Below are positions 33,668 to 41,766 of a stretch of 64,000 bases of DNA, in pieces. Under the pieces are notes generated by a model, which was given only the letters and a program-made list of their open reading frames with translations, searched no databases and was not told where the DNA came from. Position 1 is the stretch's first letter, and each line of letters begins with the position of its first letter. A program made the position numbers and the translations under genes. Source of the stretch: Roseicyclus marinus (GTDB taxonomy: Bacteria > Pseudomonadota > Alphaproteobacteria > Rhodobacterales > Rhodobacteraceae); contig NZ_AP027266.1 of the NCBI RefSeq assembly GCF_036322625.1, positions 3,227,001-3,291,000 on the forward strand, written 5' to 3'.

Positions 33668-34512
33668 TTGACCGCTCCGAGTGTCAGGCCCGCGATGAAA
33701 TGCTTCTGCATCAGGAAAAAGATCGCCACAGGCGGGATCGCCGCCACGATGCTGCCCGCGCTCATCAGGTGGTATTGGGCCACGTATTGCGAATTGAAGG
33801 ATGTGATGCCCGCCGTCACGGGTTGCGCCCCCGGCCCCTGCGTCAGCACCAGCGCCCAGAAATAATCGTTCCAGATGAAGGTGAAGACCAGGACCGCCAG
33901 CGCCGCGATGGCGGGTCGCATCAAGGGCAGGACCACGAACCAGAAGATCCGCCATTCCGCCACGCCTTCGACCCGCGCGGCCTCGATCAGCTCATAGGGC
34001 AGCGCGCGGATGAAATTGCGCATGAAGAGCGTGCAGAACCCCGTCTGGAACGCGATGTGGAACAGGACAAGCCCCAGCTTGGTGTCATAAAGCCCCATGT
34101 TCACCGTCAGGTCACGCACCGGCACCATCAGGATCTGGAAGGGCACGAAATTGCCCGCGATGAACATGAAGAAGATCAACAGGTTGCCCCGGAACCGGTA
34201 AATGCCCAGCGCAAAGCCCGTCATGCAGGACAGCGCCACCGCCCCCACCACCGTCGGCACCGTGATCAGCACCGAATTCATCAGGTAGCGCGGCATGTCG
34301 CTTTCAAAGAACACCCGCCCGTAATTGGTGAAGAACTCGAAGCTCGACGGCATGCCCCAGTAATTGCCCGCGCCGAAATCCGAAAACGGGCGGATCGAGA
34401 ACAGCATCACGGCGATGAGCGGCAAGAGCCACAGGATCAGCGCCAGCGGCAACAGCGACTGGTAGGTGATCTGCGCCGCGCGCGAGCGTTTTTCGATCGG
34501 TGTGGGAAACAT
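33664..34512 (-). CDS. Carbohydrate ABC importer permease, MalG/CUT1 type
   Basis: 282-residue inner-membrane permease. Six membrane segments are evident, the first at SLLPLALILWLLPLIAVMLFSI (about 19-40). The EAA coupling loop is YELIEAARVEGVAEWRIFWFVVLPLMRPA near residues 185-212, with the conserved glycine. It pairs with the MalF-type permease encoded just upstream, 12 bases away. Sugar class follows from the regulon: alpha- and beta-galactosides. Confidence 0.93.
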   Translation of the reverse strand: MFPTPIEKRSRAAQITYQSLLPLALILWLLPLIAVMLFSIRPFSDFGAGNYWGMPSSFEFFTNYGRVFFESDMPRYLMNSVLITVPTVVGAVALSCMTGFALGIYRFRGNLLIFFMFIAGNFVPFQILMVPVRDLTVNMGLYDTKLGLVLFHIAFQTGFCTLFMRNFIRALPYELIEAARVEGVAEWRIFWFVVLPLMRPAIAALAVLVFTFIWNDYFWALVLTQGPGAQPVTAGITSFNSQYVAQYHLMSAGSIVAAIPPVAIFFLMQKHFIAGLTLGAVK

Positions 34513-34524
34513 CGCCCTGCCCCC

Positions 34525-35442
34525 TTACCCGTGCCGCGCGGCGCGTTCGTCGCGCCACATCTGCCACAGGAAATAGCCGATGAAGACGAGCATGATCAGG
34601 AACAAGACCACCGCGATGGCCGATCCATAGCCCATGCGGAACCCGTATTCGCCCAGCGCCTGTTCGAACATGTAGAAGGACAGGACGCGCGTGGACCCGA
34701 ACGGCCCGCCATTCGTCATGACCGAGATCAGGTCGAAACTGCGCAGCGCCCCGATGATCGTCACGACAAAGGCGATGAAGGTCGCAGGCTTGAGTTGGGG
34801 CAGGATGACATACCACAGCATCTTCCAGCCCTTGGCGCCATCCAGCCGCCCGGCCTCCACCTGTTCGGGGTCCACGGCGTTCAGGCCGGTGAGATACAGG
34901 ATCATGCAATAGGCCGTCTGCGGCCAAAGCCCCGCAGCGATGATGCCATAGGTGGCAAGATCCGGGTCGCCCAGGATGTTGACCGTGCCAAGCCCGAAGA
35001 ATTGCAGCGCCGCGTTCAAGAGCCCCTCGCGCGGCAGGTAGAACCAGCTGAACACGAGGCCCACGACGACCTGGCTGAGCACGAAGGGGAAAAAGAACAG
35101 CGATTTGTAAAGACGGATGCCCACGACCGTCTGGTTCAGGAACAGCGCGATGAACAGGCCCAAGGGGATGGCCAGCAGGTACAGCGCCAGCCATTTCACG
35201 TTGTTCCAGAGCGAAATCTCGAAATTCCGGTCGGTGCCAAGCTCGCGGTAATTCTCGAGGCCAACATAGGTGGCCGCGCCCAAACCGTCCCAATCGTAGA
35301 GCGAGATCTGAAAGCTCTGGAAGATCGGGATGATGACATAGACGGCAAAGAACAACAGCCCCGGCAACAGGAACAGGATCGGCGTCACCGTCATGCGGTT
35401 GCGCTGCATCCATGTCGCCGTGTCGCGGCTGGTGTCGGTCAT
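34525..35442 (-). CDS. Carbohydrate ABC importer permease, MalF/CUT1 type
   Basis: 305-residue permease. The N-terminal segment MTVTPILFLLPGLLFFAVYVIIP (about 17-39) and FQISLYDWDG mark a CUT1 MalF/UgpA-like protein; the EAA loop is PEQVEAGRLDGAKGWKMLWYVILPQLKPA near 195-222. ATG 35442 is chosen since the upstream frame runs into the palindromic repeats at 35493-35587 and would encode proline-histidine-rich nonsense. Those repeats separate it from the binding-protein gene and may stop or slow RNA polymerase, giving the binding protein more transcript. Confidence 0.92.
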   Translation of the reverse strand: MTDTSRDTATWMQRNRMTVTPILFLLPGLLFFAVYVIIPIFQSFQISLYDWDGLGAATYVGLENYRELGTDRNFEISLWNNVKWLALYLLAIPLGLFIALFLNQTVVGIRLYKSLFFFPFVLSQVVVGLVFSWFYLPREGLLNAALQFFGLGTVNILGDPDLATYGIIAAGLWPQTAYCMILYLTGLNAVDPEQVEAGRLDGAKGWKMLWYVILPQLKPATFIAFVVTIIGALRSFDLISVMTNGGPFGSTRVLSFYMFEQALGEYGFRMGYGSAIAVVLFLIMLVFIGYFLWQMWRDERAARHG

Positions 35443-35492
35443 GTCCGGCGCTCCGGTCGGATGGGGTTGGTGGGTTGGTGGTTTGGTTGATT

Positions 35493-35587
35493 GGTGGGTT
35501 GCACCCACCCTACGGAGAGGGTGCAACGTAGGGTGGGTGAAACCCACCATCAGGCAATCCGCAGCGTAGGGTGGGTGAAACCCACCC
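35493..35587. repeat. Three palindromic repeats of the GTAGGG/CCCTAC family
   Basis: In the 155-base gap between the sugar-binding protein and the MalF-type permease lie GGTGGGTTGCACCCACC plus CTAC at 35493-35513, GTAGGGTGGGTGAAACCCAC at 35528-35547, and a second copy of the latter at 35566. They belong to the same family as 5679-6102. Inside an operon, hairpins between the binding-protein gene and the permease gene commonly act as mRNA stabilisers. Confidence 0.75.
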
Positions 35588-35597
35588 ATCCCTCAGA

Positions 35598-36851
35598 TCA
35601 ATAAACCCGCTGGCGCGCCGCTTCGAGCCGGTCGAGGATATCGTCGAGGTTGTCGGGGAAGACCATGAATTCCTGCAGGCCTTCCATCCCGATCGACGCC
35701 ATTTCCGCCGGCCAGTCGCGGTCAAAGAACTGCGCGATCCCGCCTTGGGCGTTCTGGCTCAACATGGTGAAGCCCTGCTGGATGAATTCGTCATCCGCAA
35801 CGCTGGCATTGGCGTTGACCGGCAATTGGCCCAGCCCTTCGGGCCCGTTGATCCGCGTCTGCACCTCGGCCGAGGCTACATATTGCAAGAAGGCGCGGGC
35901 GGCCTCCACGTTTTGCGCACCGGCAGCGACGTGGAACGTATCGGTCGGCGCATCCTCACCCTGCGGCAGGCCCTCGGTGATGATCGGGAACTGGTAGAAG
36001 TCGAGCTGGTCATCGGTCAGCCCGCCGTTGCGCAGCTGGTCGACCGCGAAATTGCCCATCAGATAGGCCGTGGCCTCGCCGTTGATCATGAAGGGTAACG
36101 CCTCTTGCCAGCTGTAGTTCTGGTGGTCGGCGATGAAGCCGCCCATGTCGATCAGCTGCCGCCAGTTGGCGAAGGTCGCCCGCACGCGGTCATCGGTCCA
36201 CGGCACTTCACCGCGCGCCAGCGCCATGTGGAAATCGAACCCGTTGGTGCGCATGTTGAGGTAATCGAACCAACCGCCCGCCGTCCAAAGGAAGCGGGTG
36301 CCGATCGTGTAGCAGGCACGGCCCGAAGCGACGATCACCTGGCAATTGGCCAGTTCCTCTTCCCAGGTCGCGGGTTCGGACAGGCCCAGTTCGTTGAAGA
36401 TGTCTTCGCGATAGTAAACGCCCCACTGGTAATAGGTGTAGGGAATGCCCCAGACGCGCCCGTCCTGCGTCAGCGCGCCCCGTACCGATTCCAGCCCGGC
36501 GAAATCGCCCGCATCCCACCAATCGGTGATGTCCATGAACAGGCCCGCATCGACAAAGGGCCCCATCCGGTTCGCGGCATACCAGTTCACCACATCCGGC
36601 GGATCGGCCGACAGGGCGTTGCGGATCTGCGTCTTCCACGCCTCGCGGTCCACGATGGTCAGATCCACGGTCAGGTTGGGGTGCATCTCGTCGAATTCGG
36701 CGGCCAGCTGCTCCATCACGGCGCGCGGACCGGGGTTCGACATGTCCGAGGAAATGCGCAGAACGCCCGAAAGCTCCTGCGCGAAAGCCGTTCCGGCAAG
36801 CATGGTGGTGACCGCAAGCGCGGCCGCGCCGGTCTTGAAGATGGATCGCAT
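35598..36851 (-). CDS. Carbohydrate ABC importer substrate-binding protein
   Basis: 417-residue extracellular solute-binding protein (family 1, MalE-like). The signal peptide is KTGAAALAVTTMLAGTAFA with cleavage before QELSGV, near residue 25. The mature protein shows the family pattern ELAAEFDEMHPNLTVDLTIVDREAW, the IPYTYYQWGVYYREDIFNELG block near 135, and repeated aromatic residues suited to sugar stacking (FLWTAGGWFDYLNM). It is the first gene of the leftward galactoside operon, facing the IclR regulator across 147 bases. Galactosides are the predicted ligands by context. Confidence 0.92.
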   Translation of the reverse strand: MRSIFKTGAAALAVTTMLAGTAFAQELSGVLRISSDMSNPGPRAVMEQLAAEFDEMHPNLTVDLTIVDREAWKTQIRNALSADPPDVVNWYAANRMGPFVDAGLFMDITDWWDAGDFAGLESVRGALTQDGRVWGIPYTYYQWGVYYREDIFNELGLSEPATWEEELANCQVIVASGRACYTIGTRFLWTAGGWFDYLNMRTNGFDFHMALARGEVPWTDDRVRATFANWRQLIDMGGFIADHQNYSWQEALPFMINGEATAYLMGNFAVDQLRNGGLTDDQLDFYQFPIITEGLPQGEDAPTDTFHVAAGAQNVEAARAFLQYVASAEVQTRINGPEGLGQLPVNANASVADDEFIQQGFTMLSQNAQGGIAQFFDRDWPAEMASIGMEGLQEFMVFPDNLDDILDRLEAARQRVY

Positions 36852-36886
36852 GATATCCTCCCTGGTGATCCTTGACTGGTCAATTT

Positions 36887-36924
36887 GGTTTCATTATTTG
36901 AAACCTAGTTTCTTATGTTGAAAT
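36887..36924. promoter_or_regulatory. Predicted twin operator for the IclR-type regulator
   Basis: In the divergent region, GGTTTCATTATTTGAAACC (36887-36905) is a near-perfect inverted repeat. It is followed by GTTTCTTATGTTGAAAT (36908-36924), a weaker copy with the same TTTC and GAAA half-sites. IclR proteins bind such AT-centred TTTC-GAAA palindromes. A separate TTGAC-TG-GTCAA repeat sits at 36871-36882, closer to the binding-protein gene. Confidence 0.6.
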
Positions 36925-36998
36925 CCTACGCCAAGTCGGCCTAGGCTTGTCAACAGCAAACCCGCCGGACAGAGCGGGACCACCGGAGGGGAAAGATC

Positions 36999-37787
36999 AT
37001 GACGGAACGCGGCCAGGGGGATGGCACGGTCGCCAAGGCATTGGCCGTCATGGATGAAATCGCCGCTTTCGGTCGGCCCGTGCGCTTTGCCGAATTGCTC
37101 GACCGGTCCCCCTATCCAAAGGCGACGCTCTATCGTTTCGTGCAGGTGCTGACCAAGCAGGGCATGCTGCATTTCGACCCTGACCGCCAAACCTATGCGC
37201 CGGGTCTGCGGCTGGTGCGCTTGGCCCATGCGGCCTGGCAGACCTTTTCGCTCGCGCCGATCGCGCGGGTCCATGTCGATGCGCTGTCCGATGCGGTGGG
37301 CGAAACCGTCCATCTGGCGCAGCTTGACGGGGCGCAGGTGCTTTACGTCGACAAGCGCAACGCCCGCCAACCGATCGAGATGTATTCGGCCGCCGGCAAG
37401 GTCGGGCCAGCCTATTGCACCGGCGTCGGCAAGGCGATGATCGCCTTTCTGCCCGAGGATCAGCTGAAACAGGTGATCGCCCAGCAAAGCTTTCACCGCT
37501 TCACCGATCACACCTACACGACCGAGGCGGCGTTGCGCGCCGAATTGGCCGCGATCCGGGCGCGGGGCTATGCCTATGACCGCGAGGAACATGAACCGGG
37601 AATCATCTGCATCGCCCATCCGATCCTGACGCGTGGCGGCCGGGTTCTGGGGGCGATGTCGGTCACGTCCTCGACCGCGCGCACGACGCTGGATGCTTTG
37701 GAAACACATCTGCCCCGCATCCGCGCCGCGGCAGAGGCGATCGCGGCGGAAGCACAGGATTGGCGCTTTCCGGACGCGGCGGAATAA
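36999..37787 (+). CDS. IclR-family regulator of the galactoside genes
   Basis: 262-residue IclR regulator. The N-terminal winged helix (residues 10-70) reads TVAKALAVMDEIAAFGRPVRFAELLDRS and PKATLYRFVQVLTKQGML. The GAF-like effector domain (about 85-250) has VHLAQLDGAQVLYVDKRNA, AYCTGVGKAMIAFLP and GIICIAHPILTRGGRVLGAMSVTSSTAR, the classic closing block. The divergent placement and the palindromes between it and the binding-protein gene suggest it controls both directions. It is followed 17 bases later by the ABC ATPase, so regulator and ATPase share a transcript. The effector is probably galactose or a galactonate intermediate. Confidence 0.92.
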   Translation: MTERGQGDGTVAKALAVMDEIAAFGRPVRFAELLDRSPYPKATLYRFVQVLTKQGMLHFDPDRQTYAPGLRLVRLAHAAWQTFSLAPIARVHVDALSDAVGETVHLAQLDGAQVLYVDKRNARQPIEMYSAAGKVGPAYCTGVGKAMIAFLPEDQLKQVIAQQSFHRFTDHTYTTEAALRAELAAIRARGYAYDREEHEPGIICIAHPILTRGGRVLGAMSVTSSTARTTLDALETHLPRIRAAAEAIAAEAQDWRFPDAAE

Positions 37788-37804
37788 CAGGGGGGAACGG
37801 GGCC

Positions 37805-38854
37805 ATGTCAGGTCTGAAACTGGAACAGGTGGTGAAACGCTACGGCGCGACGCAGGTGATCCATGGCGTCGACCTGACGATCGAAGACGGCGAGTTCTGC
37901 GTCTTCGTCGGCCCCTCGGGATGCGGAAAATCCACGCTTTTGCGCATGGTTGCGGGGTTGGAGGACACAAGCGACGGCAAGATTTCCATCGGCGGGCGCG
38001 ATGTCACGCGGCTGGACCCCGCCGAGCGGGGCGTGGCCATGGTGTTCCAGACCTATGCGCTTTATCCCCACATGACCGTGGCCGAAAACATGGGCTTTGG
38101 CCTCAAGATGACGGGCCATCCCAAGGCGGAGGTCAAGGCCAAGGTCGACGAGGCCGCCCGCGTCCTGAAGCTGGGCGACTATCTCGACCGCAAGCCCAAG
38201 GCGCTGTCGGGCGGGCAACGTCAGCGCGTGGCCATCGGGCGGGCCATCGTGCGCGGACCCGAAGTGTTCCTGTTCGACGAGCCGCTGTCCAATCTCGACG
38301 CCGAATTGCGGGTGGAGATGCGGGTGGAGATCGCCCGCCTGCATCAGGAAATCGGCGCGACGATGATCTACGTGACACATGATCAGGTGGAGGCCATGAC
38401 ACTCGCCGACAAGATCGTGGTGTTGCGCGCGGGCCGGGTGGAACAGGTGGGCGCGCCGCTCGATCTCTACAACGATCCCGACAACCGGTTTGTCGCGGGG
38501 TTCATCGGCAGCCCGGCGATGAATTTCTTTGACGGAACGCTGCACAAGGGCGGGTTGCGGGTGCCGGGTCTTGGCGATGTGACGATGGCCGCGCCGCGCA
38601 ATGCGGCGGGTGCCGTGACCGTGGGGCTGCGGCCCAATCACCTGTTCCTGGCCGAGGGCGACAGCCATGTCGTGGAATTGAGCGAGCAGCTGGGCGGCGT
38701 GAGCTACCACTACCTCAAGGCATCCGACGGAACGAAGCTGATCGTGGAGGCGCATGACCAATCCGCGCCGAAACCGGGCAGCCGCACGGGCCTGCGCATT
38801 GATCCGGCAAAGGCGTTTTTCTTCAATGCTGAGAATGGCTTGCGTCTGCGGTAG
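37805..38854 (+). CDS. Carbohydrate ABC importer ATP-binding protein, MalK/UgpC-like
   Basis: 349-residue ATPase. Walker A is GPSGCGKST near residue 38, the Q-loop is VFQTYALYPHM, the signature is LSGGQRQRVAIGRAI near 135, Walker B is VFLFDEPLSNLDA, and the switch histidine is YVTHDQVEAM. The C-terminal regulatory OB domains (about 240-349) include FIGSPAMNFFDGTL and VTVGLRPNHLFL, usual for MalK-type proteins shared among sugar importers. It completes the importer whose other parts are on the opposite strand. The TAG stop falls within the GTAGGG of a palindromic repeat. Confidence 0.95.
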   Translation: MSGLKLEQVVKRYGATQVIHGVDLTIEDGEFCVFVGPSGCGKSTLLRMVAGLEDTSDGKISIGGRDVTRLDPAERGVAMVFQTYALYPHMTVAENMGFGLKMTGHPKAEVKAKVDEAARVLKLGDYLDRKPKALSGGQRQRVAIGRAIVRGPEVFLFDEPLSNLDAELRVEMRVEIARLHQEIGATMIYVTHDQVEAMTLADKIVVLRAGRVEQVGAPLDLYNDPDNRFVAGFIGSPAMNFFDGTLHKGGLRVPGLGDVTMAAPRNAAGAVTVGLRPNHLFLAEGDSHVVELSEQLGGVSYHYLKASDGTKLIVEAHDQSAPKPGSRTGLRIDPAKAFFFNAENGLRLR

Positions 38855-38874
38855 GGTGCGCCTTCAGACGCACC
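38851..38874. repeat. Palindromic repeat at the ABC ATPase stop codon, possible bidirectional terminator
   Basis: GTAGGGTGCG-CCTTCAGA-CGCACC forms a GC-rich hairpin between the convergent ATPase and Lrp-type genes. It starts with the same GTAGGG as the repeats at 5679-6102 and 35493-35587, and its TAG is the ATPase stop. Confidence 0.6.
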
Positions 38875-38875
38875 A

Positions 38876-39358
38876 TCACACGGGCAATGCCGTCGTCTTG
38901 AACACGGTTTTCAGCGCGAAGCTCGATTGCATCTGCGCCACACCGGGCAGGCGGGCGAGATGCTGGCGGTGGATGCGGGCGAAATCCTCGCTGTCTCGTG
39001 CGGCGACCTTGAGCAGGTAATCGGCCGAGCCGGCCATCAGGTGACATTCCAGCACATCGGGCACGCGCGCGACGGCCTTCTCAAAAGCGTCGAGGATCTC
39101 GTCCGATTGGCCTTGCAGCTTTATCTCAACGAAAACAGTGGTCACCCGCGCGACCGCGCGCGGATTGAGCAGCGCGACGTAATCCGCGATCACGCCCGCC
39201 TGTTCCAGCCGCTGCACCCGGCGGTGACAGGCCGACGGCGAAAGATGGACCCGTTCGGACAGGTCGGAATGGGTCATCCGCCCATGCCGTTGCAACACCC
39301 GCAGGATGGCGCGGTCCATGTCGTCAAGCTCTACAGCGGCGCGAAAGTCTTGCGTCAT
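38876..39358 (-). CDS. Lrp/AsnC-family regulator, probably of alanine dehydrogenase
   Basis: 160-residue Lrp/AsnC protein. The N-terminal helix-turn-helix is DDMDRAILRVLQRHGRMTHSDLSERVHLSPSACHRRVQRLEQAGVI (about 12-58 in part), followed by the RAM ligand-binding domain with VFVEIKLQ, VARVPDVLECHLMAGSADYLLKV and the terminal GVAQMQSSFALKTVFK, the feature shared by AldR/Lrp regulators. It is divergent from ald over 115 bases that are AT-rich compared with the rest. The arrangement is that of alanine-responsive activation of ald in alphaproteobacteria. Confidence 0.93.
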   Translation of the reverse strand: MTQDFRAAVELDDMDRAILRVLQRHGRMTHSDLSERVHLSPSACHRRVQRLEQAGVIADYVALLNPRAVARVTTVFVEIKLQGQSDEILDAFEKAVARVPDVLECHLMAGSADYLLKVAARDSEDFARIHRQHLARLPGVAQMQSSFALKTVFKTTALPV

Positions 39359-39473
39359 TCTTAATTTCCGGCGGAGTTTCTTGCGAAAAGGTTAAGGAAT
39401 TCGGGCAAAACTTCAAAGCAATTTCACCGGGCCGGGCGCATCATGGCGTCACAGGAGACCCGGAGGAAATCCC

Positions 39474-40592
39474 ATGCTGATCGGCTGCCCCAAGGAAATC
39501 AAACCGCAGGAATTTCGCGTCGGCCTGACGCCCGCCGCCGCGCGCGAGGCGACAGGTCATGGTCACGCGGTGATCGTGGAAACCGGCGCGGGGCTTGGCG
39601 CGGGGTTCGACGATGGCGCCTATCGCGCGGCGGGTGCCCAGATCGTGGCAAGCGCGTCCGAGGTCTTTGCCCGTGCCGATATGGTGGTGAAGGTCAAGGA
39701 ACCGCAGGCCGTCGAACGCGCGCAGCTGCGGCGGGGGCAGATCCTGTTCACCTACCTGCATCTTGCGCCCGACCCGGACCAGACGCGGGACCTGCTGGCC
39801 TCGGGCGTCACGGCCATCGCCTATGAAACGGTGACGGATGCGGCGGGAACCTTGCCGCTTCTGGCGCCGATGTCGGAGGTCGCGGGACGGCTTGCGCCGC
39901 AAGTGGGCGCCTGGGCGCTGCAAAAGGCCAATGGCGGGCGCGGCGTGCTGATGGGCGGTGTGCCCGGCGTCGGCCCGGCCGAGGTCGTGGTGATCGGCGG
40001 CGGCGTGGTCGGCACGCAGGCCGCGCGGGTCGCTGCGGGGATGGGCGCGGATGTGACCGTGCTGGACCGGTCCCTGCCCCGGATGCGCTACCTGGACGAT
40101 GTCTATCGCGGCACGTTCAAGACGCGCTATGCCAGCGCGGAGGCGACCGCCGAGCTGATCACGCGGGCCGATATGGTGATCGGCGCGGTGCTGATCCCCG
40201 GTGCGGCGGCGCCCAAGCTGGTGACGCGCGCGCAGCTTGCGACGATGAAACCGGGCGCGGTGATCGTGGATGTGGCCATCGACCAGGGCGGATGTTTCGA
40301 AACTTCGCGCGCAACGACCCATCAGGACCCGATCTACGAGGTGGATGGGATCGTGCATTACTGCGTGGCCAACATGCCGGGGGCCGTGGCGCGCAGTTCG
40401 ACCATCGCGCTGGGGAATGCGACCATGCCCTACATGATCGCGCTGGCCGACAAGGGCTGGAAACAGGCCTGCCGCGAGGATGCGGGGCTGTTGGCGGGGC
40501 TGAACACCCATGAGGGGCAGCTGACCAATGCCGCCGTGGGCCGCGCGCTGGAGATCGACGTGATCGCGCCCGCGCTGGTGGTGAAGGGCTGA
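39474..40592 (+). CDS. ald: Alanine dehydrogenase
   Basis: 372-residue NAD-dependent alanine dehydrogenase, interconverting L-alanine with pyruvate and ammonia. The N-terminal part has IGCPKEIKPQEFRVGLTP with the substrate arginine, and MVVKVKEPQ with the lysine near 73-75; FTYLHLAPD carries the catalytic histidine near 96. The Rossmann motif is VVIGGGVVGTQAARVAAGMGADVTVLDRS near 170-198. VDVAIDQGGCFETSRATTH and the terminal GLNTHEGQLTN match the family. Length is standard. A hairpin directly downstream at 40601-40629 probably terminates it. Confidence 0.97.
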   Translation: MLIGCPKEIKPQEFRVGLTPAAAREATGHGHAVIVETGAGLGAGFDDGAYRAAGAQIVASASEVFARADMVVKVKEPQAVERAQLRRGQILFTYLHLAPDPDQTRDLLASGVTAIAYETVTDAAGTLPLLAPMSEVAGRLAPQVGAWALQKANGGRGVLMGGVPGVGPAEVVVIGGGVVGTQAARVAAGMGADVTVLDRSLPRMRYLDDVYRGTFKTRYASAEATAELITRADMVIGAVLIPGAAAPKLVTRAQLATMKPGAVIVDVAIDQGGCFETSRATTHQDPIYEVDGIVHYCVANMPGAVARSSTIALGNATMPYMIALADKGWKQACREDAGLLAGLNTHEGQLTNAAVGRALEIDVIAPALVVKG

Positions 40593-40600
40593 ACCTTGCA

Positions 40601-40629
40601 AAAGGGCCTGCCACGGCGGCGGGCCCTTT
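40601..40629 (+). terminator. Hairpin terminator between ald and mscL
   Basis: AAAGGGCC at 40601 pairs with GGCCCTTT at 40622-40629 around a 13-base GC-rich loop. The T run is short. It sits between convergent genes and could serve both. Confidence 0.5.
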
Positions 40630-40652
40630 CCTGGTCCCGGCTGAGCCTTGGC

Positions 40653-41081
40653 TCAGGATTTCTTGAGCGCGTCGCGGATTTCGAGCAGCACCTCGAGCTC
40701 GGTCGGACCGGCGGGCGCGGCTTCGGCCTTGGCTTCTTCCTTCTTGATGGCGGCATCCTTGATGCGGTTGACCATCTTGACCAGCATGAAGACGACGAAG
40801 GCGATGATCAGGAAATTGATCACGGCCATGACGAATTTCCCGATGGCGAAGACCGGCGCGCCGGCTTCGGTCGCGGCGGTGAGCGAGGGATAGCTTTCGC
40901 CGTTCAGCGCGTAGAACCACCCGGAAAAGTCGATGCCGCCCGTCAGAAGCGCGATGATCGGATTGATCAGATCGCCCACCAACGACGACACGATCGCGGT
41001 GAAAGCCGCGCCGATGATGATACCCACGGCCATGTCGACGACATTGCCGCGCGCGATGAAATCCTTGAACTCGTTGATCAT
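40653..41081 (-). CDS. mscL: Large-conductance mechanosensitive channel MscL
   Basis: 142-residue MscL, the pentameric pore that opens under osmotic downshock. The amphipathic N-terminus [29 protein letters not shown] leads into the pore-lining first membrane helix (about 14-45). The periplasmic loop is [13 protein letters not shown], the second helix [23 protein letters not shown] lies near 75-97, and a charged cytoplasmic helix [11 protein letters not shown] to [13 protein letters not shown] ends the protein. ATG at 41081 gives the standard start MINEFKDF. Its tail faces ald. Confidence 0.96.
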   Translation of the reverse strand: MINEFKDFIARGNVVDMAVGIIIGAAFTAIVSSLVGDLINPIIALLTGGIDFSGWFYALNGESYPSLTAATEAGAPVFAIGKFVMAVINFLIIAFVVFMLVKMVNRIKDAAIKKEEAKAEAAPAGPTELEVLLEIRDALKKS

Positions 41082-41238
41082 TTGGTCGTCCCACCTGTTG
41101 CGTTCACACGGGCGCCGCCTGGATCGTGATGCCGCCTGCGCCCGGTGACAGGGAAAACCAAAGCCCTTGCAACCGCAAGAAACGATGCAGGGCGGCCCGA
41201 AGGAGACCGGGCAGGCGAGTCGCGCCGGCAACAGTGGG

Positions 41239-41685
41239 TCAGCCGGGCAATTTGCCCGTCATGACGTAGCGCAGGATCCGGGCGACCTGCACGGGCTGGT
41301 CGCAGACGGCGAGCGCTGCGGCATGGACTTCCTTCAGCGCGTGCTGCTGGTCGGGCAGGCTGACGACGATCAGGGGTTTGCCGAGCGCCGCGGCATAGCC
41401 CGCGTCGAAGGCGGCGTTCCACTGGCGGTATTTCTCGCCGAAGCGGACAACGACGACATCGGCGGTCTCGATCGCGTGGCGGGTGCGGATCGCGTTGAGT
41501 TTCGCGCCCTTGTGATCATGCCAGAACTTGTTCGGTTCCGCGCCGAGGATCGCCACGCCGCAATCATCGCTGGCCTCGTGATCGGTGACGGGGGCGGTGA
41601 AGGTGACATCGAGGCCATGGGCGGCCTCTGCGATCTCGTCGCGCCAGTCGGTGTGGATTTCCCCCGAGAGATAAACGGTCAGCAT
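41239..41685 (-). CDS. ytoQ: YtoQ family protein
   Basis: 148-residue protein of the YtoQ family, related to nucleoside 2-deoxyribosyltransferase-like folds. It begins [16 protein letters not shown], has [16 protein letters not shown], the [45 protein letters not shown] core and KPLIVVSLP. The SGEIHTDWR and FGEKYRQWN blocks are the family signature. No enzymatic role is established; a nucleotide- or nucleoside-related activity is inferred from the fold only. It lies downstream of pheT but twin 22-base palindromes at 41714-41764 separate them. Confidence 0.85.
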   Translation of the reverse strand: MLTVYLSGEIHTDWRDEIAEAAHGLDVTFTAPVTDHEASDDCGVAILGAEPNKFWHDHKGAKLNAIRTRHAIETADVVVVRFGEKYRQWNAAFDAGYAAALGKPLIVVSLPDQQHALKEVHAAALAVCDQPVQVARILRYVMTGKLPG

Positions 41686-41713
41686 GATGTTTCCTTTCCA
41701 AGTCGCGTTGTGC

Positions 41714-41764
41714 CGAATTTTCGTACGAAAATTCGGGTCCTGCGATTATTCGTACGAATAATCG
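41714..41764. promoter_or_regulatory. Two perfect 22-base palindromes centred on TTCGTACGAA
   Basis: Bases 41714-41735 and 41743-41764 are each perfect palindromes with the same core, AATTTTCGTACGAAAATT and ATTATTCGTACGAATAAT respectively, extended by CG ends. Their centres are 29 bases apart. They lie between the pheT stop (41767) and the ytoQ start (41685). They could be twin operator sites for ytoQ, or hairpins after pheT; lacking a T run they are poor terminators. Confidence 0.65.
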
Positions 41765-41766
41765 CC

